This document shows positions 1 to 7,905 of a DNA stretch of 31,415 bases, one piece after another (within the stretch, counting starts at the first letter, position 1; every line of letters begins with the position of its first letter). The translations under genes and the position numbers were made by a program. The stretch spans positions 1 to 31,415 of the forward strand of contig NZ_LGEG01000265.1 of assembly GCF_001280125.1 (NCBI RefSeq), written 5' to 3'. Below the pieces are notes generated by a model. That model made no database searches, had not been told where the DNA came from, and worked only from the letters and a program-made list of their open reading frames with translations. The stretch comes from Streptomyces sp. NRRL F-6492. GTDB lineage: Bacteria > Actinomycetota > Actinomycetes > Streptomycetales > Streptomycetaceae.

Positions 1-3
1 GGC

Positions 4-64
4 CCCCTCCCGCCCCACTGGACCCGTCCTTCCCCACGGGGCCCCTCCCGCCTCACTGGACCCG
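4..64. repeat. Two-copy 23-bp direct repeat
   Basis: Two near-identical 23-bp copies (4-26 and 42-64, one mismatch, period 38) lie just downstream of the hrpB stop codon. Each reads CCCCTCCCGCC followed by a C/T-variable base and ends in ACTGGACCCG. No coding sense is apparent. It may continue left of the window. Confidence 0.6.
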
Positions 65-104
65 CTCCGCCCCTACTACGGAGCCACCCGGCGCGCCCCC
101 GGGG

Positions 105-2696
105 TCACCGCTCCCCCCTGAGCCGCGCGCTGGTGTGCCGGGTCGCCACCGCCGCGGACGGGTCCTCCGGCCACGGATGCTTCGGGTACCGCCCCCTCAG
201 CTCCGCCCGCACCGCGCGGTAACCGTCCCGCCAGAACGACGCCAGGTCCGCGGTCACCGCCGCCGGCCGCCCGGCGGGGGAGAGGAGGTGGACGAGCACC
301 GGCACCCCCGCCACCCGGGGCGTCTCGGCCAGGCCGAACATCTCCTGGAGCTTCACCGCGAGCACCGGCCGGTCGCCCCCGTACTCCACCCGTATCCGCG
401 ATCCGCTCGGCACCTCGATCCGCTCCGGCGCCAGCTCGTCCAGCCGGCCCGCCTCGCCCGACGCCCACGGCAGCAGCCGCCGCAGGGCCTCACCGGCGCC
501 GATCCGCCCCAGATCGGCGCGGCGCCCGGCCCGGGACAGCTCCGGCTCCAGCCACTCCCCGGCCCGGTCGACCAGCCCCTCCTCCGACACGTCCGGCCAC
601 GGCCCGCCCACCTCCCGGTGGAGGAACGCCAGCCGCTCGCGCAGCTCCCCGGCCTCCCGGCTCCACCGCAACAGCCCGAGCCCCTCCCGCCGCAGACCGT
701 CGAGCAGCGCCTCCCGGACCAGAGCGCGATCGGCCCCGGCGCCCAGGGGCCGGACCGTCAGCTCGACCGCGCCCAGCCGGTCCACGGAGCGCGCGACCAC
801 GTCCCCGTCCTCCCAGCGGACCTCCTCGCCGGTGGACCGCAGATGCCCGGCCGCCCGCCGCGCCGCGACCTCGTCCACCACCACCGCGAGCCGCACCCGC
901 GCCGTGGCGTCCCGCGCCGTACGGTCCGCCACCGCCACGGCCAGCCACGGCGCGGACCGCAGCCCGGAGCCCTCGGCGAGCCGCGCCCCGCTCCCCGACA
1001 CCATCAGATAGCCACCCTGCTCCCGGGCCCTGGCCACCCGCTCCGGGAAGGCGAGCGCCGTCACCAGACCGGCCACGGCGTCCTCACCTTCCCCACCCAC
1101 CGCCGCGGCACCGTCACGCGCCCCGGCCTTCGCCCCGTCGACCCCGACCCCGGAGCCCCCGGCCATCGCCTCGCCGGCCGCCCGTTCCAGGCGGCGCGCC
1201 TCCGCCTTCCACCGCGCGCCGTACCCGTCCGCGCCCCGGCGGGCCGCCCGCCAGGCCGCCGCCAGGTCGTCCCCGTAGTCGCGCGGCGGCTCCTCGCCGA
1301 GCAGCGCGACCACCTCGGCGGCCCGCCGGACCCCGACCTCCGGCGCACCGTCCAGCAGGGCGCGGCCCAGCCGGGGGTGGAGCCCGAGCCGGGACATCCG
1401 CACCCCCCGCTCCGTGGCCCGGCCCGCCGCGTCCACGGCCCCGATCGACCCGAGGACCGAACGGGCCGCCTCCATCGCCCCGGCCGGCGGCGGGTCGAGC
1501 AGCGCGAGCCCCCCGGCCGTCGGGTCGCCCCAGCAGGCGGCCCGCAGCGCGAAGTCCGCCAGGTCCGCGATCCTGATCTCGGGCGACGGGAACCGCGCCC
1601 GGCCGCCGTCCTCCGCCTCCGCCCAGCAGCGGTAGACCACGCCCGGCGCCTCGCGTCCCGAGCGCCCGGCCCGCTGCGTCGCCGCGGCCGTCGACACCGG
1701 CACCGTCGCCAGCGACCCGAGCCCCCGGGCGTGGTCCGTCCGGGGCTCCCGAGCGAGCCCCGAATCGACCACGACCCGCACCCCCGGAACCGTCAGGCTC
1801 GACTCCGCCACCGACGTCGAGAGCACCACCCGGCGCCGCCCGTCCGCCCCGGCGCCCCGCAGCACTGCGTCCTGCACCGCCGCCGGAGCCCGTCCGTGCA
1901 ACTGGAGCACCTCGGCGTCCACGTCCGCGAGCAGCCCCGCCGTCCGCGCGATCTCCCCCGTGCCCGGCAGGAAGCAGAGGACGTCGCCCTCGTGCCACTC
2001 CAGGGCGAGCCGGACCGTCGCCGCCACATGGCGCAGCAGCGCCGGATCCACCCAGGTGCCGTGCGCGGGCCTGATCCCGGCGGGCGGCGCGGCGAACCGG
2101 ACCGCGTACCCGTGCCCCTGCCCCTCGCTCCGCACGATCGGTGCGGGTCCGCTGCCGTCGAGCACCGTGAGCAGCTGCGACCACGCCTCGGCGTCGCTCG
2201 TCGCCGAGGCCGCGATCAGCTTCAACTCCGGCCGCAGGGTCGCCCGTACGTCCACCAGGAAGGCCATGGCCGTGTCGGCGTCCAGGTGCCGCTCGTGGCA
2301 CTCGTCGAGCAGGACCACGTCGACCCCCGCGAGCTCCGGGTCGCGCTGGAGCCGTTGCAGCAGGATGCCCGTGGTCACCACCTCGACCCGGGTCGCGGGA
2401 CCGGTCCGCCGCTCGCCCCGCACCGAGAAGCCGACCGCGCCGCCGACCTCCTCGCCCAGCAGCCACGCCATCCGCCGGGCAGCCGCCCGCACCGCCATCC
2501 GGCGCGGCTCGGCCACCAGCACCCGGCGCGTCGGCCCGTCCCCCATGAGCCCCGCGAGGGCCAGGGGCACCAGCGTCGTCTTGCCGGTGCCGGGAGGAGC
2601 GGACAGCACCGCCGTGCCGCGCTCCGCGAGTGCGGAGAGCAGCTCGGGGACGGCGTGGCGGACGGGGAGGCGGTCGAGCGCTTCGTTTCGGATCAC
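105..2696 (-). CDS. hrpB: ATP-dependent RNA helicase HrpB
   Basis: This is an 863-residue DEAH/RHA-type superfamily 2 helicase of the HrpB family, presumed cytoplasmic and NTP-dependent on RNA; its substrate is not well defined. Visible motifs in order: Walker A APPGTGKTT (residues 33-41), the DECH box LLDECHERH (131-134 for DECH), SAT (164-166), STSVAESSLTVPG (about 293-305) and QRAGRSGR (341-348). A long C-terminal region typical of HrpB follows. The length fits the usual 800-860 residues, so the gene looks complete. I take the GTG at 2696 because the protein then starts just before the conserved helicase core; no strong Shine-Dalgarno is visible. It is transcribed away from the methyltransferase gene to its right, with 182 bp between them. 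Family assignment is firm; physiological role is unknown. Confidence 0.93.
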   Translation of the reverse strand: MIRNEALDRLPVRHAVPELLSALAERGTAVLSAPPGTGKTTLVPLALAGLMGDGPTRRVLVAEPRRMAVRAAARRMAWLLGEEVGGAVGFSVRGERRTGPATRVEVVTTGILLQRLQRDPELAGVDVVLLDECHERHLDADTAMAFLVDVRATLRPELKLIAASATSDAEAWSQLLTVLDGSGPAPIVRSEGQGHGYAVRFAAPPAGIRPAHGTWVDPALLRHVAATVRLALEWHEGDVLCFLPGTGEIARTAGLLADVDAEVLQLHGRAPAAVQDAVLRGAGADGRRRVVLSTSVAESSLTVPGVRVVVDSGLAREPRTDHARGLGSLATVPVSTAAATQRAGRSGREAPGVVYRCWAEAEDGGRARFPSPEIRIADLADFALRAACWGDPTAGGLALLDPPPAGAMEAARSVLGSIGAVDAAGRATERGVRMSRLGLHPRLGRALLDGAPEVGVRRAAEVVALLGEEPPRDYGDDLAAAWRAARRGADGYGARWKAEARRLERAAGEAMAGGSGVGVDGAKAGARDGAAAVGGEGEDAVAGLVTALAFPERVARAREQGGYLMVSGSGARLAEGSGLRSAPWLAVAVADRTARDATARVRLAVVVDEVAARRAAGHLRSTGEEVRWEDGDVVARSVDRLGAVELTVRPLGAGADRALVREALLDGLRREGLGLLRWSREAGELRERLAFLHREVGGPWPDVSEEGLVDRAGEWLEPELSRAGRRADLGRIGAGEALRRLLPWASGEAGRLDELAPERIEVPSGSRIRVEYGGDRPVLAVKLQEMFGLAETPRVAGVPVLVHLLSPAGRPAAVTADLASFWRDGYRAVRAELRGRYPKHPWPEDPSAAVATRHTSARLRGER

Positions 2697-2735
2697 GCAC
2701 TCAGTCTCGTACGCGGAAGAAAAAGGCGGACCCCG

Positions 2736-2744
2736 TTGTCCACA
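2736..2744 (+). other. Isolated DnaA-box-like nonamer
   Basis: The nonamer TTGTCCACA equals the DnaA-box sequence preferred in Streptomyces as I recall it. It stands alone about 40 bp upstream of the hrpB start. One 9-mer can arise by chance, and no cluster is seen nearby, so this is not an origin. Confidence 0.3.
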
Positions 2745-2756
2745 GGGCCCACCTAT

Positions 2757-2786
2757 AAGTACGACTAAGTGCGACTAAGTACGACT
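2757..2786. repeat. Three 10-bp tandem repeats upstream of hrpB
   Basis: Three head-to-tail copies of AAGTACGACT, the middle one with G for A at position 5, occupy 2757-2786. They lie in the relatively AT-rich patch between hrpB and the methyltransferase. The period is close to one helical turn, so all copies would present on one face of the DNA. No known binding protein is recognised. Confidence 0.7.
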
Positions 2787-2843
2787 GACGAGACCGCCGG
2801 TGGAGCGAAGCCGCTGACGAAGCCGACGCCTTCGCCCTCCTGC

Positions 2844-2930
2844 TCGGCTACTTCGTACTCGACTACTCCGCTACTCCGCTACTCCGCGACTCGGCTACTC
2901 CGCGACTCGGCTACTCGGCTACTCGGCTGT
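2844..2930. repeat. Octanucleotide microsatellite overlapping a gene end
   Basis: About eleven 8-bp units of the form TCSGCTAC/TCCGCGAC run from 2844 to 2930, with one 7-bp interruption at 2852-2858. The array overlaps the stop codon and last residues of the minus-strand methyltransferase. Eight is not a multiple of three, so gain or loss of a unit changes the reading frame of the tail. Confidence 0.8.
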
Positions 2931-3766
2931 TCCGCCCGCTCGCACACGAAGATCGCCGTCCCCGGGATCAGGTTCCCCCGCAGCGGGGACCAGCCGCCCC
3001 ACTCCTGGCTGTTCCAGGCGGGCCACTCCGGCTCGACCAGGTCCACCAGCCGGAACCCGCCGGCCACCACGTCCCGCACCCGGTCCCCGAGCGTCCGGTG
3101 GTGCTCCACGTACACCGCCCGCCCCTCCTCGTCCTGCTCGACGTACGGCGTGCGGTCGAAGTACGAGGCCGCGACCGAGAGGCCCTCGGGCCCCGGCTCG
3201 TCGGGGAAGGCCCAGCGGATCGGGTGCGTCACCGAGAACACCCAGCGCCCGCCCGGCCGCAGCACCCGGCGCACCTCCCGGAACACCCGCACCGGATCGG
3301 CGACGAACGGCACCGCCCCGTACGCCGAGCAGGCCAGGTCGAAGGAGCCGTCCCGGAACGGCAGCGCCCCCGCGTCCGCCTCCACCAGCGGCACCTCGCC
3401 GCCGATCCGCAGCGCGTGCTGGAGCTGCCGGTGCGAGAGGTCGAGCGCCACCGGCCGCGCGCCCCGCTCCGCCAGCCACCGCGAGCACTGCGCGGCGCCC
3501 GCGCCGATCTCCAGGACGTCGAGCCCCTTCAGCGAGGCGGCCGGACCGAGGAGCCCGACCTCGGCCTCGTCGAGCCCCTCGGGGCCCCACACGAACCGGT
3601 CGTCGCCCAGGAAGGAGCCGTGCTCGCTCTGGTACTCGTCGGCGTTCCGGTCCCACCATCCGCGGCTCGCCCGGCTGCTCTCCGCGTCCCCCGCGTCACG
3701 CCGGGTCGCCTCCGCCCCGTCGGCCCCGCCTTCGACCGCGTCTTCCTGTCCGTACTCTTGGTTCAT
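2879..3766 (-). CDS. Class I SAM-dependent methyltransferase
   Basis: This 295-residue protein has the Rossmann methyltransferase fold. Motif I is VLEIGAGAAQ (about residues 84-93), followed by ALDLSHRQL (motif II acid), a post-motif region with LVEADAGALPF, and DLACSAYGAVPFVADP then FREVRRVLRPGGRWVFSV. This is the arrangement of Methyltransf_11/UbiE-type enzymes. The substrate cannot be told from sequence. I start it at the ATG at 3766 (MNQEYGQ); an upstream in-frame GTG at 3889 would add 41 residues unlike the family and run into the rpsA promoter. The N-terminal 35 residues are acidic and probably disordered. The C-terminal tail SSRVAESRSSRVAE is written by the 8-bp microsatellite and is unlikely to be part of the fold. 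Divergent from rpsA. Confidence 0.85.
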   Translation of the reverse strand: MNQEYGQEDAVEGGADGAEATRRDAGDAESSRASRGWWDRNADEYQSEHGSFLGDDRFVWGPEGLDEAEVGLLGPAASLKGLDVLEIGAGAAQCSRWLAERGARPVALDLSHRQLQHALRIGGEVPLVEADAGALPFRDGSFDLACSAYGAVPFVADPVRVFREVRRVLRPGGRWVFSVTHPIRWAFPDEPGPEGLSVAASYFDRTPYVEQDEEGRAVYVEHHRTLGDRVRDVVAGGFRLVDLVEPEWPAWNSQEWGGWSPLRGNLIPGTAIFVCERAEQPSSRVAESRSSRVAE

Positions 3767-3888
3767 CTCGTCCGCCGATGTAGTTTGCGCGTCAGTACCG
3801 CCGTGCGGCGGGCCACGCCGACACGGCGTGGAAGGACATGAGTGGTGCCGGAGTTGAGCGGATCTGCCCCGGGTGCGCGCTTCGCGCA
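3767..3888. other. Divergent intergenic segment with two hairpins
   Basis: This is the non-coding part between the methyltransferase start and the rpsA promoter. It contains two adjacent inverted repeats: CCGCC-GTGC-GGCGG at 3798-3811 and CCACGCC-GACAC-GGCGTGG at 3813-3831. They could be operator or terminator elements. The methyltransferase promoter presumably lies here, but no convincing hexamer pair is visible. Confidence 0.45.
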
Positions 3889-3917
3889 TTGACCCTGTCC
3901 GGCTGCTTCCGTATGCT
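3889..3917 (+). promoter_or_regulatory. rpsA promoter, vegetative sigma type
   Basis: TTGACC (3889-3894) and TATGCT (3912-3917) are separated by exactly 17 bp, a near-consensus promoter for the principal sigma factor HrdB. The predicted transcription start is near 3924, giving a leader of about 190 nt before rpsA. Confidence 0.8.
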
Positions 3918-3923
3918 AAAGGT

Positions 3924-4113
3924 TGCGCTGCGGGTCTGCGTGCCTCAGACGGAGCAGGCCGCGCTCGTACCTGGTATATGTCCCCTCGGTTTTCGAGGCT
4001 CCTCCCGTCCGCGGGCAGGGGGCTTCATTGGCTGTCCGGCTTCTTGGTGCGATACGGGCTCTCGGCGTAGCAGTACCTACGACTTTCTGTCCGTAACCGG
4101 AGCCCTTTCCCAC
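3924..4113 (+). other. Long rpsA mRNA leader
   Basis: About 190 nt separate the predicted transcription start from the rpsA ATG. The leader holds a hairpin CCTCG-GTTTT-CGAGG (3984-3998) and a further GC-rich foldable stretch (4001-4020). Only a weak GGAG, 11 nt before the ATG, serves as ribosome-binding site. The E. coli rpsA leader is known to be structured, to lack a strong Shine-Dalgarno and to mediate S1 autocontrol; whether this leader does the same is inference. Confidence 0.5.
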
Positions 4114-5622
4114 ATGACGAGCAGCACCGAGACCACCGCCACCACCCCGCAGGTTGCGGTCAACGACATCGGTAACGAGGAAGCCTTCCTCGCCGCGATC
4201 GACGAGACGATCAAGTACTTCAACGACGGCGACATCGTCGACGGCGTCATCGTGAAGGTCGACCGGGACGAGGTCCTGCTCGACATCGGTTACAAGACCG
4301 AAGGCGTCATCCCGAGCCGCGAGCTCTCGATCAAGCACGACGTCGACCCGAACGAGGTCGTCAAGGTCGGCGACGAGATCGAGGCCCTTGTTCTCCAGAA
4401 GGAGGACAAGGAAGGCCGCCTGATCCTCTCGAAGAAGCGTGCCCAGTACGAGCGCGCCTGGGGCACCATCGAGAAGATCAAGGAAGAGGACGGCATCGTC
4501 ACCGGCACCGTCATCGAGGTCGTCAAGGGTGGTCTCATCCTCGACATCGGCCTCCGTGGCTTCCTGCCGGCCTCCCTCGTCGAGATGCGTCGCGTCCGCG
4601 ACCTCCAGCCCTACGTGGGCAAGGAGCTCGAGGCCAAGATCATCGAGCTGGACAAGAACCGCAACAACGTGGTCCTGTCCCGCCGCGCCTGGCTGGAGCA
4701 GACCCAGTCCGAGGTCCGCCAGACCTTCCTCACGACCCTCCAGAAGGGTCAGGTCCGCTCCGGCGTCGTGTCCTCGATCGTCAACTTCGGTGCCTTCGTG
4801 GACCTGGGTGGCGTCGACGGCCTCGTGCACGTCTCCGAGCTGTCCTGGAAGCACATCGACCACCCCTCCGAGGTCGTCGAGGTCGGCCAGGAGGTCACCG
4901 TCGAGGTCCTCGACGTGGACATGGACCGCGAGCGCGTCTCCCTGTCGCTGAAGGCGACGCAGGAGGACCCGTGGCAGCAGTTCGCCCGGACCCACCAGAT
5001 CGGTCAGGTCGTCCCGGGTAAGGTCACCAAGCTGGTTCCGTTCGGTGCGTTCGTCCGCGTGGACGAGGGCATCGAGGGTCTGGTCCACATCTCCGAGCTG
5101 GCCGAGCGCCACGTGGAGATCCCGGAGCAGGTCGTCCAGGTCAACGACGAGATCTTCGTCAAGGTCATCGACATCGACCTCGAGCGCCGCCGCATCAGCC
5201 TCTCGCTGAAGCAGGCCAACGAGTCCTTCGGTGCCGACCCGGCGTCGGTCGAGTTCGACCCGACCCTGTACGGCATGGCCGCGTCCTACGACGACCAGGG
5301 CAACTACATCTACCCCGAGGGCTTCGACCCCGAGACCAACGACTGGCTCGAGGGCTTCGAGACCCAGCGCGAGGCCTGGGAGACCCAGTACGCCGAGGCG
5401 CAGTCTCGTTTCGAGCAGCACCAGGCCCAGGTCATCAAGTCCCGCGAGGCCGACGAGGCCGCCGCTGCCGAGGGCGCTGCCGCCCCGGCCGCCGGTGGCA
5501 ACGCCGGTGCGGGCATCTCGGGTGGTTCGTACTCCTCGGAGTCGGACGACAACTCCGGCGCCCTGGCGTCGGACGAGGCGCTCGCCGCCCTGCGCGAGAA
5601 GCTGGCCGGCGGCCAGAGCTGA
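4114..5622 (+). CDS. rpsA: 30S ribosomal protein S1
   Basis: This 502-residue protein carries four S1 (OB-fold) RNA-binding repeats, as is usual for actinobacteria. Repeat 1 begins at GDIVDGVIVKVDRDEVLLDIG (first residues near 35), repeat 2 at GTVIEVVKGGLILDIG (near 125), repeat 3 at VVSSIVNFGAFVDLGG (near 220) and repeat 4 at VTKLVPFGAFVRVDEG (near 305). The last about 120 residues are acidic and Ala/Gly/Ser-rich, probably disordered. S1 binds mRNA on the small subunit and assists initiation. I start at the ATG at 4114 (MTSSTETT); upstream in-frame starts would include the promoter. Codon use is strongly biased to C/G-ending optimal codons, fitting high expression. It has its own promoter and a strong terminator, so it is probably monocistronic. 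Confidence 0.98.
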   Translation: MTSSTETTATTPQVAVNDIGNEEAFLAAIDETIKYFNDGDIVDGVIVKVDRDEVLLDIGYKTEGVIPSRELSIKHDVDPNEVVKVGDEIEALVLQKEDKEGRLILSKKRAQYERAWGTIEKIKEEDGIVTGTVIEVVKGGLILDIGLRGFLPASLVEMRRVRDLQPYVGKELEAKIIELDKNRNNVVLSRRAWLEQTQSEVRQTFLTTLQKGQVRSGVVSSIVNFGAFVDLGGVDGLVHVSELSWKHIDHPSEVVEVGQEVTVEVLDVDMDRERVSLSLKATQEDPWQQFARTHQIGQVVPGKVTKLVPFGAFVRVDEGIEGLVHISELAERHVEIPEQVVQVNDEIFVKVIDIDLERRRISLSLKQANESFGADPASVEFDPTLYGMAASYDDQGNYIYPEGFDPETNDWLEGFETQREAWETQYAEAQSRFEQHQAQVIKSREADEAAAAEGAAAPAAGGNAGAGISGGSYSSESDDNSGALASDEALAALREKLAGGQS

Positions 5623-5657
5623 ACAGGCTCTCCGCTGAGCGCTAGCCGCTAGCGAAA

Positions 5658-5693
5658 CCGAGGCCCGTTCCCCTCCGGGGGAGCGGGCCTCGG
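5658..5693 (+). terminator. Strong hairpin terminator after rpsA
   Basis: A nearly perfect 16-bp stem opens with CCGAGGCCCG (5658-5667) and closes with CGGGCCTCGG (5684-5693), with an inner TCCCC/GGGGA extension and a 4-nt loop. A short T-containing tail (TCGTTTCCC) follows. It probably also stops transcription arriving from the right on the minus strand. Confidence 0.85.
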
Positions 5694-5716
5694 TCGTTTC
5701 CCTTCCGGCCTCCACA

Positions 5717-5755
5717 GAGGGTCTCCGCGGAGGATCTCCGCGGAGGGTCTCCGCG
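5717..5755. repeat. Three 13-bp tandem repeats
   Basis: Three perfect-phase copies of GAGGRTCTCCGCG (R is G, A, G) lie between the rpsA terminator and the 3' end of the beta-helix gene. Each contains the near-palindrome CTCCGCGGAG across the unit junction. Confidence 0.8.
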
Positions 5756-5767
5756 GGGAGCCCCTCC

Positions 5768-6715
5768 TCAGGGCGTGACGGCGATGTTCGTCAGGCCGTT
5801 CCCGCCGGTCACCGTGTTCGAGGCGTACACCGTGGTCCGGCACGAGCCGCTCTGGTTGGTGACGTTGATCGCGAGCCGCTGCGGGCCGGTCGCGCCCGTC
5901 AGGTTCGCGCGGTTGCCGCGGAAGACCGTCCCGCAGCCCCAGCCGCTCTGCTGGCTGTGGGTCTCGAAGCCGTTGTTCGTCGTGTTCACCCCGGTGTTGT
6001 CCTCCACGAGGACGTCGTTGCCCTTCACGTCGACCCAGGAGTCGTCGTAGTTGGCGCCGGTCAGCCCGCGCCCGTCGAAGGTGTTGCCGACGATCCTCGT
6101 CCCGGTCGTGCCCTCCTTGACGTCGACGCCCTCGCCGCCGACGTCCGGCCCGATCACGTTGTCCAGGATCTGCGCGCCGTCGCTCTTGTCGCCGAGGTTG
6201 TTGGCGGTGCCGACGTACACCCCCTCGCCCATGCCCCGCCCGTCGTTCCCGGTGTCGTAGATCCGCGAGTTCCTGAGGACGCCGTTCTTGCTGGAGTTGC
6301 GGAAGTGCACGCCCTCCATGTCCAGACCGTGCACGGTCACCCCGTCGATCACCACGTGGTGCGCGGAGTCGGCCATGATCCCCTTCTGGCCGCCGGTCAC
6401 CGTGACCCCCTCCACCGTCCAGTACGAGGCGCCGTTGAGGTGCAGCCCGTAGCCGCCGCCGGCGGTCAGCACCGCGCGCGAGGAGCCGGTCAGGGTGATC
6501 CGGGCGGACGCGGTGCCCGGCGCGGTCGCCTTGAAGTTCCCGGTGTACGTGCCGTCCGCGAGGTGGATCGTGTCGCCGGGCCGCGCTGCGGTGAGCGCCG
6601 ACTTCAGCTGGGCGGCGGTCGTGACCTCGATGGTCGCCGCGGAAGCCGGAGAGGTCGTGAGGGGGACGGCGAGGAGCGCCGGGAGGAGGGGGAGGAGCAG
6701 CGTTCGAGTGCGCAT
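5768..6715 (-). CDS. Secreted right-handed parallel beta-helix protein
   Basis: The 315-residue protein starts with a Sec signal peptide (MRTRTLLLPLLPALL then SPASA, cleavage near residue 26). The mature part begins TIEVTTAAQLKSALTAARPGDTIHLADGTY, the usual start of right-handed beta-helix proteins of the pectate-lyase fold. Repeated coils follow, with regular N/D-G-V turns such as VEGVTVTGG, VIDGVTVHGLDMEGVHF, ILDNVIG, IVGNTFDG and VEDNTGV. It could be a polysaccharide lyase or glycoside-binding enzyme; I cannot assign a family or substrate. The start at 6715 has GGAAGG 6-7 nt upstream. An excellent promoter with a DasR/dre-like element lies about 80 bp upstream, suggesting control by aminosugars or chitin. 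No neighbouring gene is co-transcribed. Confidence 0.85.
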   Translation of the reverse strand: MRTRTLLLPLLPALLAVPLTTSPASAATIEVTTAAQLKSALTAARPGDTIHLADGTYTGNFKATAPGTASARITLTGSSRAVLTAGGGYGLHLNGASYWTVEGVTVTGGQKGIMADSAHHVVIDGVTVHGLDMEGVHFRNSSKNGVLRNSRIYDTGNDGRGMGEGVYVGTANNLGDKSDGAQILDNVIGPDVGGEGVDVKEGTTGTRIVGNTFDGRGLTGANYDDSWVDVKGNDVLVEDNTGVNTTNNGFETHSQQSGWGCGTVFRGNRANLTGATGPQRLAINVTNQSGSCRTTVYASNTVTGGNGLTNIAVTP

Positions 6716-6794
6716 GGATGCCTTCCGGAGCAGGAATGGGGGTGTTCCTGTATGTGCACGGGGGTCGAGAACCTGAACGCGACGCTGTCCGCAG

Positions 6795-6823
6795 ACGGTA
6801 GGGAGCCGCCCTGACCGTGTCAA
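6795..6823 (-). promoter_or_regulatory. Promoter of the beta-helix gene
   Basis: On the minus strand TTGACA (6823-6818) and TACCGT (6800-6795) are spaced by 17 bp, a textbook vegetative promoter. It reads toward the beta-helix gene whose start codon is at 6715, giving a leader of roughly 70-75 nt. Confidence 0.8.
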
Positions 6824-6836
6824 GGTCTGGACCAGT
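6821..6836 (-). promoter_or_regulatory. DasR (dre)-like / chitinase-type operator
   Basis: The minus strand carries ACTGGTCCAGACCTTG, matching 12 of 16 positions of the dre consensus I know (ACTGGTCTAGACCAGT). It contains exactly the 12-mer TGGTCCAGACCT (6834-6823) known to me as the direct repeat of streptomycete chitinase promoters. It abuts and overlaps the -35 hexamer by one base, as expected for a repressor site. Only a single copy is present. Confidence 0.65.
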
Positions 6837-6935
6837 GGCCGGAGTTGGGTCGTTCCCGCCGAAAGATCGCGCGTCCGGGGAATGGCGGCGGTGCCCGGCG
6901 CGTTTCCAGAGAGAACACGAGGAGGAGCGGTAATC

Positions 6936-7874
6936 GTGCTTGATCCGCAGGATTTGTACGAATGGGACCCGAAGGGCGTGGCCGTCGTCGACATGGCTCT
7001 GGCACAGGAGTCGGCCGGCCTCGTCATGCTGTACCACTTCGACGGCTACATCGACGCGGGCGAGACCGGCGAGCAGATCGTCGAGCGGGTGCTCGACACC
7101 CTTCCGCACCAGCTGGTGGCCCGCTTCGACCACGACCGGCTCGTGGACTACCGCGCCCGCCGCCCGCTGCTGACCTTCCGGCGCGACCGGTGGACCGCGT
7201 ACGAGACGCCGTCCATCGAGGTCCGCCTCGTGCAGGACGCCACCGGCGCCCCCTTCCTCGTCCTCTCCGGCCCGGAGCCGGACGTGGAGTGGGAGCGGTT
7301 CGCCGCCGCCGTCCGGCAGATCGTCGAGCGCCTCGGCGTGCGCCTCGCCGTCAACTTCCACGGCATCCCCATGGGCGTGCCGCACACCCGCCCGGTCGGG
7401 CTCACCCCGCACGGCAGCCGCACCGACCTCATGCCCGGCCACCGCAGCCCCTTCGACGAGGCCCAGGTGCCCGGCAGCGCCGAGTCCCTCGTCGAGTACC
7501 GGCTCACGGAGGCCGGCCACGACACCCTCGGCGTCGCCGCCCACGTCCCGCACTACGTGGCCCGCTCGGCGTACCCGGACGCGGCGCTGACCGCGCTCGA
7601 GGCCGTCACGGCCGCCACGGGCCTCGTCCTCCCGGGCGTCGCCCACTCCCTGCGGACGGAGGCCCGCCGCACCCAGACCGAGATCGACCGCCAGATCGGC
7701 GAGGGCGACGAGGAGCTGGTGGCGCTCGTGCAGGGCCTTGAGCACCAGTACGACGCGGTGGCCGGGGCCGAGACCCGCGGCAACCTCGTCGCGGAGCCCG
7801 CCGACCTGCCGTCGGCGGACGAGCTGGGCCGCGAGTTCGAGCGCTTCCTCGCCGAGCGGGAGGGCGACGCGTAG
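6936..7874 (+). CDS. PAC2 family protein
   Basis: This 312-residue protein belongs to the PAC2 family, named after eukaryotic and archaeal proteasome assembly chaperones. In actinobacteria its function is not established. Recognisable are the N-terminal [43 protein letters not shown], the loop [21 protein letters not shown] and APHVPHYV-type region [16 protein letters not shown]. The C-terminus is an acidic helical segment. I start at GTG 6936 because GGAGGAG lies 8 nt upstream; an in-frame ATG at 6882 lacks such a site. It precedes coaE by 31 bp on the same strand. Confidence 0.88.
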   Translation: MLDPQDLYEWDPKGVAVVDMALAQESAGLVMLYHFDGYIDAGETGEQIVERVLDTLPHQLVARFDHDRLVDYRARRPLLTFRRDRWTAYETPSIEVRLVQDATGAPFLVLSGPEPDVEWERFAAAVRQIVERLGVRLAVNFHGIPMGVPHTRPVGLTPHGSRTDLMPGHRSPFDEAQVPGSAESLVEYRLTEAGHDTLGVAAHVPHYVARSAYPDAALTALEAVTAATGLVLPGVAHSLRTEARRTQTEIDRQIGEGDEELVALVQGLEHQYDAVAGAETRGNLVAEPADLPSADELGREFERFLAEREGDA

Positions 7875-7892
7875 CCCCGCCGGGGCAGGCCC

Positions 7893-7898
7893 TAAGCT
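7893..7898 (+). promoter_or_regulatory. Candidate -10 for leaderless coaE
   Basis: TAAGCT (TANNNT class) sits 7 nt before the coaE ATG and no Shine-Dalgarno is visible, which suggests a leaderless transcript starting at or next to the ATG. No good -35 is seen. Confidence 0.4.
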
Positions 7899-7905
7899 GC
7901 CGCTC

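Noticed and set aside
135..2768. Long open frame of about 870 codons antisense to hrpB
   Set aside because: It is Pro/Arg/His-rich without domains and mirrors the third-position GC bias of hrpB; such antisense frames are expected in this base composition.
3838..4113. Upstream extension of rpsA by 92 residues
   Set aside because: It would read through a near-consensus promoter and the leader; S1 proteins of actinobacteria start at the MTSST-like N-terminus.
3916..5715. Long minus-strand open frame antisense to rpsA
   Set aside because: It consists of Asp/Leu/Val-rich low-complexity sequence produced by the biased codons of rpsA, crosses the terminator and has no ribosome site.
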